A program made the position numbers and the translations under genes. The notes below the pieces were generated by a model. That model worked only from the letters and a program-made list of their open reading frames with translations. It was not told the DNA's origin and did no database searches. From an uncultured Flavobacteriales bacterium (lineage in GTDB: Bacteria > Bacteroidota > Bacteroidia > Flavobacteriales_D > Crocinitomicaceae): 24,651 bases of DNA. The DNA lies in assembly GCA_905479845.1 (NCBI GenBank), contig CAJQOB010000167.1:1-24651 (forward strand). Direction: 5' to 3'. Of the stretch, positions 7,519 to 16,194 are shown piece by piece (the first letter of the stretch is position 1; every line of letters starts with the position of its first letter).

Positions 7519-8136
7519 TTAAAGTTCAATTTCAGCAATCCCTTGACGAATAATTTCGGGATCAACTCCAGTGCAATCAATGATAGTCGAAGCTTCTAGG
7601 TTTCCATAACCTCCATCAATAATCATCTCTACCTTAGAATCGTAGCGTTGATAGATCTCATATGGATCAACAAAGTAGTCCTTGATCTCATCCTCGACAT
7701 CGTGCAAAGATGTCGTAGCCAATGGGTTTCCAAGGCTTTCCACAATGCTTATTACTATGTTGTTGTCTGGAATTCGAATACCAATTTCCTTTCGTTTAGT
7801 ATCGAACATTTTAGGAACTTCGTTGTTTGCGTTCAATACAAATGTAAATGGCCCTGGCAGCGTACGATTGAGTAGTTTATACGTCGGACGGCTTAACTGT
7901 TTTACGTAATCAGAGAGGTTACTTAAATCCGAGCAAATAATGGAGAATCGAGATTTGCTTAACTTAATCCCTTTCAGTGCAGCCAGTTGCTTCAAGGCCT
8001 TTTTGTTTCTGAGGTCACAGCCCATTGCATATACAGTATCAGTAGGAAAGATGATTATCGCTCCTTTTTGAAGTGCTTTCACAACGATATCAATCGATCG
8101 TTGGTCTATGTTGTGCTCGTTAATTTCTAATAACAT
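7519..8136 (-). CDS. Sua5/YciO/YrdC family protein, L-threonylcarbamoyladenylate synthase-like
   Basis: The 205-residue protein carries the YrdC fold: IIFPTDTVYAMGCDLRNKKA near residue 28, the KGIKLSKSRFSIICSDLSNL segment, RTLPGPFTFVL and the GIRIPDNNIVISIV strand followed by PLATTSLH. In the family these bind ATP, threonine and bicarbonate to make threonylcarbamoyl-AMP for the t6A37 modification of tRNA. The length and KSRFSIIC form look like the YciO branch rather than full-length Sua5, and YciO proteins may not be the main cellular t6A enzyme. The start ATG follows the stop of the upstream nuclease-fold gene with no gap, making it the last gene of the mutL run. Confidence 0.88.
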   Translation of the reverse strand: MLLEINEHNIDQRSIDIVVKALQKGAIIIFPTDTVYAMGCDLRNKKALKQLAALKGIKLSKSRFSIICSDLSNLSDYVKQLSRPTYKLLNRTLPGPFTFVLNANNEVPKMFDTKRKEIGIRIPDNNIVISIVESLGNPLATTSLHDVEDEIKDYFVDPYEIYQRYDSKVEMIIDGGYGNLEASTIIDCTGVDPEIIRQGIAEIEL

Positions 8137-9261
8137 TTACTCCTTTTTGAAAATGGAACAACTGATGGCGTAGTGATCACTCAATTTCTCCTTTTGGATG
8201 ACAAAATTACTAGAACCCATGGATTCATCATAGAAAATGTAGTCAATTCTTCCTGCAGGCACTTTTCCAGCATATGTTCGACCAATTCCAAAGGAGGTGT
8301 TCAGAAAGGCATCTTCTAAGAATCGATGGAATTGATTGTAGGTGTAGGACATAGGCGCATCATTGAAATCACCACAAACAATAATTGGATGAGGGGATAA
8401 CTTCATGTGTTCAGTCAACTTGACTGCTTGCTCAGCGCGTATTGGATAAGCATCTAACACCTTGTTCAACAGCTTGAAGGCTTGAGAGTTTTCATTTGAC
8501 GCTTGTGGATTGTCCTCATTAAACAGGGCGTAGTCGTCCTTTTGGAAATGAATCGACTGCAGGTGTACATTGTAAATTCGAACAGTGTCTTTTTTCGCTA
8601 CAATGTCAACATAAATACAATAGTTGAACGTTTTTTCAACTTCGTCAAAGCTCACTTCACCTTGACTGACAATTTCATACTTAGAGAATATCGCAACGCC
8701 AAATGATTGTTTTCTATAATCGCTGACGGACAATCGGGCATGATGATAAGGTGTATTCAGTCGATCACTAAGGATTTCTTTCGTGTTATATTCGTCTGAA
8801 CCATCTTGGTGATAGAACTCTTGAAAGCAGTAGATATCTGCCTTACTCGACTCGAGGAAGTTAAAAATAGCTTTCTTATTCTTCTTGGCTTTCGCAGGAT
8901 CTTGATTGTATACGTCAAACAATCGAACGTTGTAGCTTAACACCTTGTACTCTTCTGATTTCAGCGTGTTTTCATCATCCCATCCGATAGAAATTGAGCG
9001 AAAATGAAGGTTTCCACCAAGCAGCAAAATACCGAACATGATTAGAAGCCAAGCCCTCGATTTCATGAAAATCCATACAAAGAGAAGGAGTAGGTGAATA
9101 CCCAGAATAATCAAGTATCCGAGGCCAAAAATGGGAATGTAGCGAATGGTTTCCGGGTGTACAAATACACTCAGGTACGAGAGTAGGAGTGCAATGATAG
9201 ATAAAACCGAACCGAGAATTAGGAAGTTCTTTAGTCGAAATATGCGCTTCAACTGTTTCAT
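8137..9261 (-). CDS. Membrane-anchored endonuclease/exonuclease/phosphatase family protein
   Basis: The 374-residue protein has three N-terminal transmembrane helices (about 12-34, 41-66 and 70-84) and then an EEP-fold catalytic domain. The metal and catalytic motifs are all present in order: LSYNVRLFD (N111), CFQEF (E148), NVHLQS, CGDFNDAP, RIDYIF and LSDHYAI. The family includes DNases, sphingomyelinases and inositol phosphatases, so the substrate cannot be read from the motifs; membrane anchoring would suit a lipid or periplasmic substrate, but that is inference. It starts four bases after the stop of a rhomboid gene and abuts the YrdC-like gene, so it is co-transcribed with both. Confidence 0.88.
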   Translation of the reverse strand: MKQLKRIFRLKNFLILGSVLSIIALLLSYLSVFVHPETIRYIPIFGLGYLIILGIHLLLLFVWIFMKSRAWLLIMFGILLLGGNLHFRSISIGWDDENTLKSEEYKVLSYNVRLFDVYNQDPAKAKKNKKAIFNFLESSKADIYCFQEFYHQDGSDEYNTKEILSDRLNTPYHHARLSVSDYRKQSFGVAIFSKYEIVSQGEVSFDEVEKTFNYCIYVDIVAKKDTVRIYNVHLQSIHFQKDDYALFNEDNPQASNENSQAFKLLNKVLDAYPIRAEQAVKLTEHMKLSPHPIIVCGDFNDAPMSYTYNQFHRFLEDAFLNTSFGIGRTYAGKVPAGRIDYIFYDESMGSSNFVIQKEKLSDHYAISCSIFKKE

Positions 9262-9265
9262 TGCA

Positions 9266-10165
9266 TTACTTGCTCTGCTTGAACAAGAAATCTTTTTCCT
9301 TCTTTGAAAGAGATTCGTAACCTGACTTCGAAATTTTGTCCAAAATCCTGTCGACCTTTTCTTGTCGTTGCTTTTTATCTAGATTGTAATCTTCATCTGA
9401 CATTCGTCGTGTATCACCTTTATCAACAGAAAATTTAGGCTTCTTACGAAACAAACTGAGGAACCAATCTCCAAATCTTGATGCCATACTAACAATATTA
9501 GTTGAACTTTTTAACTGCTGAACTGACAGGAAACCGAGCGCTGCTCCACCAATGTGAGCGAAGTGTGCAGTCACGTCATTTTCGTTCTTTACACCTAAAC
9601 TTAAGAAACTTACAAGAAACAATGCGCTTGCAATCATCCATAATTTCAGTTTAAACGTTCCAAAGAGTGTTACTTCCATCTGTGGCTTGTGCATTGAAAC
9701 AGCAAAAATAATCGCCATAACTGCGCCAGACGCTCCAAGAGCAGCTGTCGTTGAAATAGTTGGAAAGATGGTAGATCCTATTTCGAATAAGGCCCCAAAT
9801 ATCCCACCCATTAGATATGTGTAGAGTAATCTCTTTTGAGAGAAAAGCTGAGTGAACATTCTCCCGAAAGAATACAACAGCATCATGTTGAACAAAAGGT
9901 GGAAGATATTTTGATGGGAGAACATATTGGTGATTAGTCCCCAAGGATGCGTAAAGAATGCTTTCGGGCTCGTTTGAACCGTGAATACATCGTAAACAAT
10001 CCCGTCAAGTAAGATTTGTGTGTCGCCACCAGCAAGTCTTCCTGCTACTCCTATCAAGTTGATCACCAAGAACACGATGACATTGATAAAGATTAGCTTC
10101 ATCATAACGCCGCCAGTTTTATACTGGTGCTTTATTTCATCTATAATTGATCTTTGTTGTTGCAT
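9266..10165 (-). CDS. Rhomboid family intramembrane serine protease with C-terminal cytosolic tail
   Basis: The 299-residue protein has the rhomboid fold: HQNIFHLLFNMMLLYSFG with the HxxxxHxxxN-type motif in the second core helix, the catalytic serine in LGASGAVM (S146) and the catalytic His in AHFAHIGGAALG (H204). Both active-site residues are kept, so it should be a working protease cutting membrane proteins within the bilayer. After the last helix comes a basic, charged tail of about 80 residues (FRKKPKFSVDKGDTRRMS onward), resembling the short cytosolic domain (DUF6576-like) often found on Bacteroidota rhomboids. It lies directly after a second rhomboid gene, with four bases between them. 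Confidence 0.92.
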   Translation of the reverse strand: MQQQRSIIDEIKHQYKTGGVMMKLIFINVIVFLVINLIGVAGRLAGGDTQILLDGIVYDVFTVQTSPKAFFTHPWGLITNMFSHQNIFHLLFNMMLLYSFGRMFTQLFSQKRLLYTYLMGGIFGALFEIGSTIFPTISTTAALGASGAVMAIIFAVSMHKPQMEVTLFGTFKLKLWMIASALFLVSFLSLGVKNENDVTAHFAHIGGAALGFLSVQQLKSSTNIVSMASRFGDWFLSLFRKKPKFSVDKGDTRRMSDEDYNLDKKQRQEKVDRILDKISKSGYESLSKKEKDFLFKQSK

Positions 10166-10169
10166 TGAT

Positions 10170-10898
10170 TTAATAAAAATTTGTTCTGTCGCGTTTCCAG
10201 ATTTGAATCATAATAAACCCAACAAGGGCTCCTCCAAGATGGACCAAATGTCCAACGTTGTCATTCGGGTTTCTTTGGTACGCCATGTAAATAGCACTGG
10301 CTACTAGAAATAATACAAGCCATTTTGCTTTAACTGGAATAGGAGGGAATAGTAATTGAATCTCCGTATTTGGGTACAGCAAAGCGAAGGCTGCTAGCAG
10401 CCCATACAAAGCGCCAGAAGCTCCAACTCCTCCTAAGAAGTAGATCTGAAGAATGCTGTTCGACTTTAACGTTCCTAACCACTGAACACCATCTGGTAGC
10501 AACTGCAATTCCGTATAGTTTGCTTCAGGGAACAACTCTCCTGTTAGTTGGTACAATTCAACTCCTTGAGCAACCCAGTTCAAAAGTGCAGCTCCTATAC
10601 CTGTCACAAAGTAAAAAATGAAAAAGCGCTTCTTACCCCAAGTTTGTTCGAGCTTCGATCCAATGAAAATCAAAACAATCATGTTGAACAGAAGGTGAGT
10701 AAAATCACCATGCATGAACATGTGAGTAATAATCTGGTACGGCTCGAATAGGTCAGATCCGGGATAGTAAACCCCTAACTGAAAACTTAAAATGATTCCT
10801 TGCGATTGCAAAACAACCGTAGCCAAGAACATGAGTACATTCAGAATCACCAAGTTCTTCGTGACATCTGGAATATTTCTGATTATCTGATTCAGCAT
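10170..10898 (-). CDS. Rhomboid family intramembrane serine protease
   Basis: This second rhomboid is 242 residues long and lacks the cytosolic tail of its neighbour. It shows MHGDFTHLLFNM (helix 2), the LEQTWGKKRF loop, the catalytic GASGALYG (S161) and GHLVHLGGALVG (H220). Between the third and fourth core helices it has an extended loop (about 111-150) with ELFPEANYTELQLLPDG, absent from the other copy, which may set substrate access. The ATG starts immediately after the TAG stop of mutL. The pair is a common arrangement in Bacteroidota and may have divided substrates, but no substrate can be named. Confidence 0.92.
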   Translation of the reverse strand: MLNQIIRNIPDVTKNLVILNVLMFLATVVLQSQGIILSFQLGVYYPGSDLFEPYQIITHMFMHGDFTHLLFNMIVLIFIGSKLEQTWGKKRFFIFYFVTGIGAALLNWVAQGVELYQLTGELFPEANYTELQLLPDGVQWLGTLKSNSILQIYFLGGVGASGALYGLLAAFALLYPNTEIQLLFPPIPVKAKWLVLFLVASAIYMAYQRNPNDNVGHLVHLGGALVGFIMIQIWKRDRTNFY

Positions 10899-12749
10899 CT
10901 ATCTAAATTTTTCATCTATACTTTCCAAAGAAAGCGTGTCAATAATCTGTTTGTTTCCTGGTGTATAAGCATGATTCTCACATTGGAATAGGCGCTCTAT
11001 GATATCATTTACTGCTTCCATAGAGTTCAAATTCATCTTTTTCATTGCCGCGGATTTCGCAATTGAATGAACCAATTCATGCGCTATTTCACCTTTATCA
11101 ATCTCTCGGTGAGCGATCGTTTCAATAATTCTATCCAAAGCTTTTTGAATTGTTTCGTCTTGTAAAACGCTCGGCACAGCTGACAGGTGTATTTCACCAT
11201 CCTTAAGCTCGCCAGTAAACCCTAGTTGCTTTAACATCATTGCGTTACTCTCCCATGAGGTCATCTCATCTTTTGAGAGTTCTTTTTCAATTGGAAATAG
11301 CAGTGTTTGAGATTCTACAGGGTTTGTAATGAATGAGTTAATTAAATCTGTGTAAAGTATTTGTTCATATGCTCTACGAGCATGAATCACCATAAATCCA
11401 GACTTACTTGGAGTAAAAATATAATTTCCTTTTATTAAGAATTGCGAAATTCCAGGAGTTGTTTCTTCTTCAATTAGAGGTGCCGGTTCCTCCTCTTTTG
11501 CTACATCTTCAACTGAATAAAAGTTCTCCCAATCGGCAGTTTTGGCTTCCTTTGTTCCGAATCCATGCTTATTGATTGCCGTGGTGAAATTTTCTGATTT
11601 CTTTCCTTTTGAAGCGCTACTTGATGTCGGTTTGCTTGAATTGCTGTGAAAAGGGTTGTAATCAGGATTTACTTTGATTGTGGGCTCACTAATCGGTTTC
11701 GATTTCATTTCTGAGGGCAAGTCAAAGCTTGTTTCCCGATCGAAATCGAGGGTTGGAGCAATATTGTATTTCCCAAGAGCCAGACGAATGCTACTCAAAA
11801 GAATGGAGTAGATGTACTTTTCCTCTTCAAACTTGATTTCGGTCTTAGTAGGGTGGACATTCACATCAATTTTCTGTGGATCAACAGTCAAGAATAAGAA
11901 GTAACTAGCAAAAGTTCGCTCCTTCAATAATCCTTCAAACGCCTTATTAATTGCATGATTGAAGTAATGACTCTTAAAAAATCGATCGTTCACAAACAAG
12001 TATTGTTCCCCGCGTGTTTTACGAGCGAACTCCGGTTTCAAAACGAATCCTTTCAACTCGACAATGTCAGTCGATTCTTCAATTGGCACCAAACGGTCAT
12101 TCGTTTTTCTACCTAAAACATCCACTACGCGCTTACGAAGGACGCCAGGCGTCAAGTTGTGTATCTCAGAATCATTATGATGAAGCGTAAAGTGTACATT
12201 TGAGTGGGCGAGAGCCACGCGCTCAAACTCGTCTTGAATATGTCTGAACTCTACTTGATTCGATTTCAAGAAGTTTCTTCGAGCAGGAACATTGTAGAAC
12301 AAGTTCTTAATCTCAAACGACGTTCCGTGAGGACAAACAGCCTCTACATTCCCAACGACCTTGCTTCCTTCAATATTGATTTGATTCCCAGTAGGATCAG
12401 ACTCTAAGCGTGTTCGCATTTCAACATGCGCAATAGCAGCAATTGAAGCCAAAGCTTCTCCACGGAATCCTTTTGTAACAAGTGAAAACAGATCATCCGC
12501 TTTACGAACTTTACTTGTCGCATGCCGCTCGAAACACAGAAGTGCATCTTTAGCATTCATTCCAGTTCCGTTATCGACGACTTGAATTAACGCTTTCCCT
12601 GATTCTTTGATGTTCACATCGATTTTTGTTGCTCCGGCATCAATGGCATTTTCCATTAATTCCTTAACAACAGAAGCTGGACGTTGGATAACCTCTCCAG
12701 CAGCAATTTGATTCGCAATGTGATCGGGTAGTAATTGTATCAAACTCAT
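10899..12749 (-). CDS. mutL: DNA mismatch repair protein MutL
   Basis: The 616-residue protein has every GHKL ATPase motif: AAGEVIQRPASVVKELMENA with E30 and N34, DNGTGM, RHATSKV and TKGFRGEALASI, followed by the transducer domain (YNVPARRNF, NVHPTKTE). ATP binding makes it the coordinator between MutS and downstream repair factors. A low-complexity linker (about 350-430, rich in S, K, E, T) leads to the C-terminal dimerisation domain. There the DQHA-type endonuclease metal motif reads VIHARRAYEQILY (H456), lacking the Asp-Gln pair, and the final CPHGRP-type motif is replaced by HAYTPGNK. Nicking activity is therefore doubtful. It follows a small membrane-protein gene by six bases and leads into two rhomboid genes. 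Confidence 0.97.
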   Translation of the reverse strand: MSLIQLLPDHIANQIAAGEVIQRPASVVKELMENAIDAGATKIDVNIKESGKALIQVVDNGTGMNAKDALLCFERHATSKVRKADDLFSLVTKGFRGEALASIAAIAHVEMRTRLESDPTGNQINIEGSKVVGNVEAVCPHGTSFEIKNLFYNVPARRNFLKSNQVEFRHIQDEFERVALAHSNVHFTLHHNDSEIHNLTPGVLRKRVVDVLGRKTNDRLVPIEESTDIVELKGFVLKPEFARKTRGEQYLFVNDRFFKSHYFNHAINKAFEGLLKERTFASYFLFLTVDPQKIDVNVHPTKTEIKFEEEKYIYSILLSSIRLALGKYNIAPTLDFDRETSFDLPSEMKSKPISEPTIKVNPDYNPFHSNSSKPTSSSASKGKKSENFTTAINKHGFGTKEAKTADWENFYSVEDVAKEEEPAPLIEEETTPGISQFLIKGNYIFTPSKSGFMVIHARRAYEQILYTDLINSFITNPVESQTLLFPIEKELSKDEMTSWESNAMMLKQLGFTGELKDGEIHLSAVPSVLQDETIQKALDRIIETIAHREIDKGEIAHELVHSIAKSAAMKKMNLNSMEAVNDIIERLFQCENHAYTPGNKQIIDTLSLESIDEKFR

Positions 12750-12755
12750 AGTTGG

Positions 12756-13079
12756 TTACCACAGTTTATTTACGATGGTATCGACATCATCCAATCCGTT
12801 AAAAACGAAATAACCCAAGGCAACAATGACAACGATTAAAAGAATTACACGGATATTGGCAGAGCGATTCTGTCCTTGACGGTATTCACCGCGAGACAGC
12901 TCACTTTTGAAGTTTTCTCTAAATGCTGTACGGCGATCATCATCCGATAATTCACCAGACTTCATTTTATCATAGTACTCCTTTTTTTGCGTAAGAGATT
13001 CCTTACGTTCATCGTAATACCTTGGATTGTAATCAAATCGCCTGTTTTCAAGCGTATTATTTAAAAATCGAAACTTCAT
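12756..13079 (-). CDS. Small C-terminally anchored membrane protein of unknown function
   Basis: The 107-residue protein has a highly charged, Arg/Tyr-rich soluble part (RRFDYNPRYYDERKESL; helical from about 25 to 70) and one transmembrane helix near the C-terminus (about 77-95, IRVILLIVVIVALGYFVF), giving an N-in tail-anchored layout. Similar small proteins are often found just upstream of mutL in Flavobacteriia and have been carried in databases under misleading enzyme names; nothing here suggests enzymatic activity. It is the first gene of the mutL run, six bases before mutL, and a TAATTTTG box lies directly ahead of its start. Confidence 0.85.
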   Translation of the reverse strand: MKFRFLNNTLENRRFDYNPRYYDERKESLTQKKEYYDKMKSGELSDDDRRTAFRENFKSELSRGEYRQGQNRSANIRVILLIVVIVALGYFVFNGLDDVDTIVNKLW

Positions 13080-13089
13080 AATCGTGTAT

Positions 13090-13097
13090 CAAAATTA
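13090..13097 (-). promoter_or_regulatory. Candidate -7 box for the mutL run
   Basis: The minus strand reads TAATTTTG, an exact TAnnTTTG match, ending 10 bases before the ATG of the small membrane-protein gene. The implied leader would be only a few bases, and no TTG box is seen at the usual spacing, so this is tentative. Confidence 0.28.
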
Positions 13098-13228
13098 ACA
13101 ATTATTCCCTCGTTGGACGACTAACATGGCATCAAAAAACATACCTTAATTGAAGCTCATGACAATGCGACAGTTTTACTTTGGAAAAGTTTTTGATTGT
13201 CTACTGTGGATAAGTTAAAACCAGCGAC

Positions 13229-16174
13229 ATGATTACCAGTACAACAAGCCGTATTTTTGAATATATGAAAAATAAGCTCTCTTTAAGACCTTTTGCTGTT
13301 ATTGCTTCGGTATTCACTGGAATTTTGTCGCTTTCTCTTGTGGTGAGCAGTCCTGAAATTAAGGCGAAAATCCCAAGCAAAACGACATGGGTAAGTACCG
13401 AATTGGAGAAAATGACATTAGAGCAGAAAATCGGTCAATTTTTCATGGTGGCAGCTTATTCGAATCGAGGAGAGGAACATTACGCGCATTTAGACTCTTT
13501 GGTGACACAACAGCACATTGGCGGAATGATCTTCTTCCAAGGGCAAAGAATCAACATGAAGAATATTATTGATCGCTTTCAAGCAAAAGCTGATGTTCCT
13601 TTGTTGATAGGAATGGATGCGGAGTGGGGTGTGCAGATGCGCTTGTTTGGTGAGGATAGATTTCCATACAACTACACTATTGGAGCGGCCAATGATCCAG
13701 CATTAACGAAAACAATTGCTAAAATGATCGCTGAGGAATGTCGCGACATTGGTGTTCACATGAATTTTGCTCCTGTAGCAGATGTAAATAGCAATCCTAA
13801 TAATCCAGTAATCGGTTTCAGGTCCTTTGGTGAAAATCCAATTTCAGTTGCTTCGCATGTAAAGGCTGCTGTTCAAGGGATGGAGCAACAGAGCGTTTTG
13901 ACAAGTGTTAAGCATTTCCCTGGTCACGGAGACACAGGAACCGACTCTCATTACGCGCTGCCCGTGGTTGAGAATTCCTATGCCCACATTGATGCGATTG
14001 ATTTTCCGCCATTTAGAGCTGGGATAAGAGCAGGTACGGCAAGCGTCATGATTGCCCATTTAAGCGTTCCCGCCTTAGATTCTACAGGTACACCAAGTAG
14101 TTTGAGTCCAGTGATCATTAAGGACTACTTACAAGGTCAACTCGGCTTCAAAGGACTCGTTATTAGTGATGCCTTGAATATGAAAGCTGTAGCAGATCGA
14201 TATGGAAAGACGGAGGTTGTAGTAAAAGCGTTTCAGGCAGGATGTGATATTTTACTTTTTCCTGAAAGTGTAGAAGATGCCATTCAAGCCATTAAATTGA
14301 AAGTGGAATCTGGTGAGATTTCTATGGACGAAATCGATGCTCGTTGTAAGAAGGTGCTTAACGCAAAGTACAAAGCGATCATCAATCCAAAAGTGGTTAG
14401 AAATTATAACGATTTTGAGATTGAACTGGCAAAGAAGCAAGTCTATGAGAAGGCGATTACAGTGCTGAAGAATGAAAATGAAGCATTGCCAATCAAACGA
14501 TTCGATCAGCGCATTGCGCATGTTAGCATCGGAACGAACACCAGAAACTTGAAAGAAGGGATGAATTTGGTGGCCCCAATTGATCATTTTCATTTCTACA
14601 CGATTGATGAAGCCAAAAAACGACTAGGTGACACCTTGAACTCATACGACATCATCATAACAGCACTTCACAGTAATACGGTGCGTTCCAGAAACGACTA
14701 CGGCTTGCCTAAAGGATGGCAAAATTGGGTGAACAATCTACCGGAAAAGAAAAACATTTTGGCCTTTTTTGGAAACCCTCTTGGATTGAGGAAAGCCAAT
14801 CTAAATAAATTTGACGCAGTCGTTTTAGGCTATGAGAACCATGCTTTGGCGCAAGATCGCATGGGGCAGTTTTTAATGGGAACTTTCGCTTCGACAGGGA
14901 AGCTACCAATGACGATGAATGATTCTTATGGGAGAAACCACGGAATCAAAGTAGAATGGTCTGGTCGATTGAAAGAGTCTCAACCTGAAGAGCTAGGAAT
15001 TAGCCGAGTAAAACTGATGGAGATAGACCGAATCGTTCAAAAAGGAATGGACGCTGGAGCATTTCCAGGATGTCAAGTTGTTGTTGCGGTAAAAGGAAAA
15101 GTGATTTGGAGAAAAGCATACGGATATCATACATACGATAAGAAACGAGAAGTGAAAAATACAGACTTGTATGATATCGCATCCATCACAAAAATTGCAG
15201 CTTCTACGTCATCTCTAATGATACTCGATTCCGAAGGGAAGTTCGACCTGAGCTCAAAGTTGGGTGAATATCTACCAGAGCTGACTGCCAATACGGGGTA
15301 TTCCAATATAGTACTGAGAAGTATGCTCGCACATCAATCGGGATTGGTTGCATGGATACCTTTTTACAAAAGGACTTTGGATGGCACTCAACCTAGTAAA
15401 CAGTGGTATGCTCCTATGAAATCTACTTTGATGAATGTACCTGTAGCTGACGATCTTTGGATTCAACGAGCATACACAGATACTATTTATCAGCGAATTT
15501 TAAGAACACCACTGAAGTCTAAGCGATACAAATACTCTGATTTGGGTTATTACTTCGTGAAGAAAATAGTTGAGAAGCAAGGCGGTCAGAAAATGGAAGA
15601 TTTCACTAGGTCTAAAATCTACGAGCCTATGGGGTTGCGCTATATGCGCTACAAACCATTAGAGTATTTCCCATTATCGAAAATTACACCGACAGAAGAT
15701 GATAAAATCTTCAGAAAGCAATTGATCCATGGGCACGTGCATGATCCTGGTGCAGCGATGATAGGTGGAGTTGGCGGTCACGCTGGTTTGTTTTCGAACG
15801 CGGGAGATATGGCTTCCCTGATGCAAATGTTTTTGAATAATGGGTCTTATGGAGGGACTCAATACATCCTTCCTGAAGTGATTGGCAAGTACACAAAACG
15901 ACAGTATTCCAAGAATAGAAGGGGGGCAGGGTTCGACAAACCAACCACGAATGGTAAGGGAGGACCAAGTCACAATGGCGCTTCTGGTGCTAGCTTTGGT
16001 CACTCTGGATTTACAGGGACTCTGGCTTGGGCCGATCCTGTAAATGAAATTAATTATGTATTCTTGTCTAACCGCGTCTATCCCGATGCTGAGAATTGGT
16101 TACTTGTGAAAATGAGTACGCGTACTGAAATTCAGCGTGTGATCTACGAAGCAGTTCAGCAAGCAAATTTATAG
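13229..16174 (+). CDS. GH3 glycosidase fused to a beta-lactamase-like serine hydrolase
   Basis: The 981-residue protein joins two enzymes. After a signal-anchor (about 13-45) the N-terminal half is a GH3 beta-N-acetylglucosaminidase of the NagZ type: GMDAEWGVQMRL, KHFPGHGDTGTDSH (K228-H233 onward, source of the acid/base His) and VISDALNM with the nucleophile Asp at D314. A GH3 C-terminal-like alpha/beta domain covers about 400-580. The C-terminal half is a class C beta-lactamase/penicillin-binding-fold hydrolase with SITK (S652, K655), YSD (Y769) and HSG (H925). The likely substrate is peptidoglycan or its fragments in the periplasm. The ATG at 13229 is used; an ATG at 13265 (MKNKLSLRPFAV) gives a more typical signal peptide and may be the real start. 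The aminopeptidase gene follows after 20 bases. Confidence 0.93.
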   Translation: MITSTTSRIFEYMKNKLSLRPFAVIASVFTGILSLSLVVSSPEIKAKIPSKTTWVSTELEKMTLEQKIGQFFMVAAYSNRGEEHYAHLDSLVTQQHIGGMIFFQGQRINMKNIIDRFQAKADVPLLIGMDAEWGVQMRLFGEDRFPYNYTIGAANDPALTKTIAKMIAEECRDIGVHMNFAPVADVNSNPNNPVIGFRSFGENPISVASHVKAAVQGMEQQSVLTSVKHFPGHGDTGTDSHYALPVVENSYAHIDAIDFPPFRAGIRAGTASVMIAHLSVPALDSTGTPSSLSPVIIKDYLQGQLGFKGLVISDALNMKAVADRYGKTEVVVKAFQAGCDILLFPESVEDAIQAIKLKVESGEISMDEIDARCKKVLNAKYKAIINPKVVRNYNDFEIELAKKQVYEKAITVLKNENEALPIKRFDQRIAHVSIGTNTRNLKEGMNLVAPIDHFHFYTIDEAKKRLGDTLNSYDIIITALHSNTVRSRNDYGLPKGWQNWVNNLPEKKNILAFFGNPLGLRKANLNKFDAVVLGYENHALAQDRMGQFLMGTFASTGKLPMTMNDSYGRNHGIKVEWSGRLKESQPEELGISRVKLMEIDRIVQKGMDAGAFPGCQVVVAVKGKVIWRKAYGYHTYDKKREVKNTDLYDIASITKIAASTSSLMILDSEGKFDLSSKLGEYLPELTANTGYSNIVLRSMLAHQSGLVAWIPFYKRTLDGTQPSKQWYAPMKSTLMNVPVADDLWIQRAYTDTIYQRILRTPLKSKRYKYSDLGYYFVKKIVEKQGGQKMEDFTRSKIYEPMGLRYMRYKPLEYFPLSKITPTEDDKIFRKQLIHGHVHDPGAAMIGGVGGHAGLFSNAGDMASLMQMFLNNGSYGGTQYILPEVIGKYTKRQYSKNRRGAGFDKPTTNGKGGPSHNGASGASFGHSGFTGTLAWADPVNEINYVFLSNRVYPDAENWLLVKMSTRTEIQRVIYEAVQQANL

Positions 16175-16194
16175 AACTTAAATAAGTTGAGAAT

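Noticed and set aside
15674..16003. 109-aa and 85-aa minus-strand ORFs within the GH3/serine-hydrolase gene
   Set aside because: They lie fully inside a large gene whose frame carries the catalytic motifs; the antisense translations are Ser/His/Pro-rich and unlike proteins.
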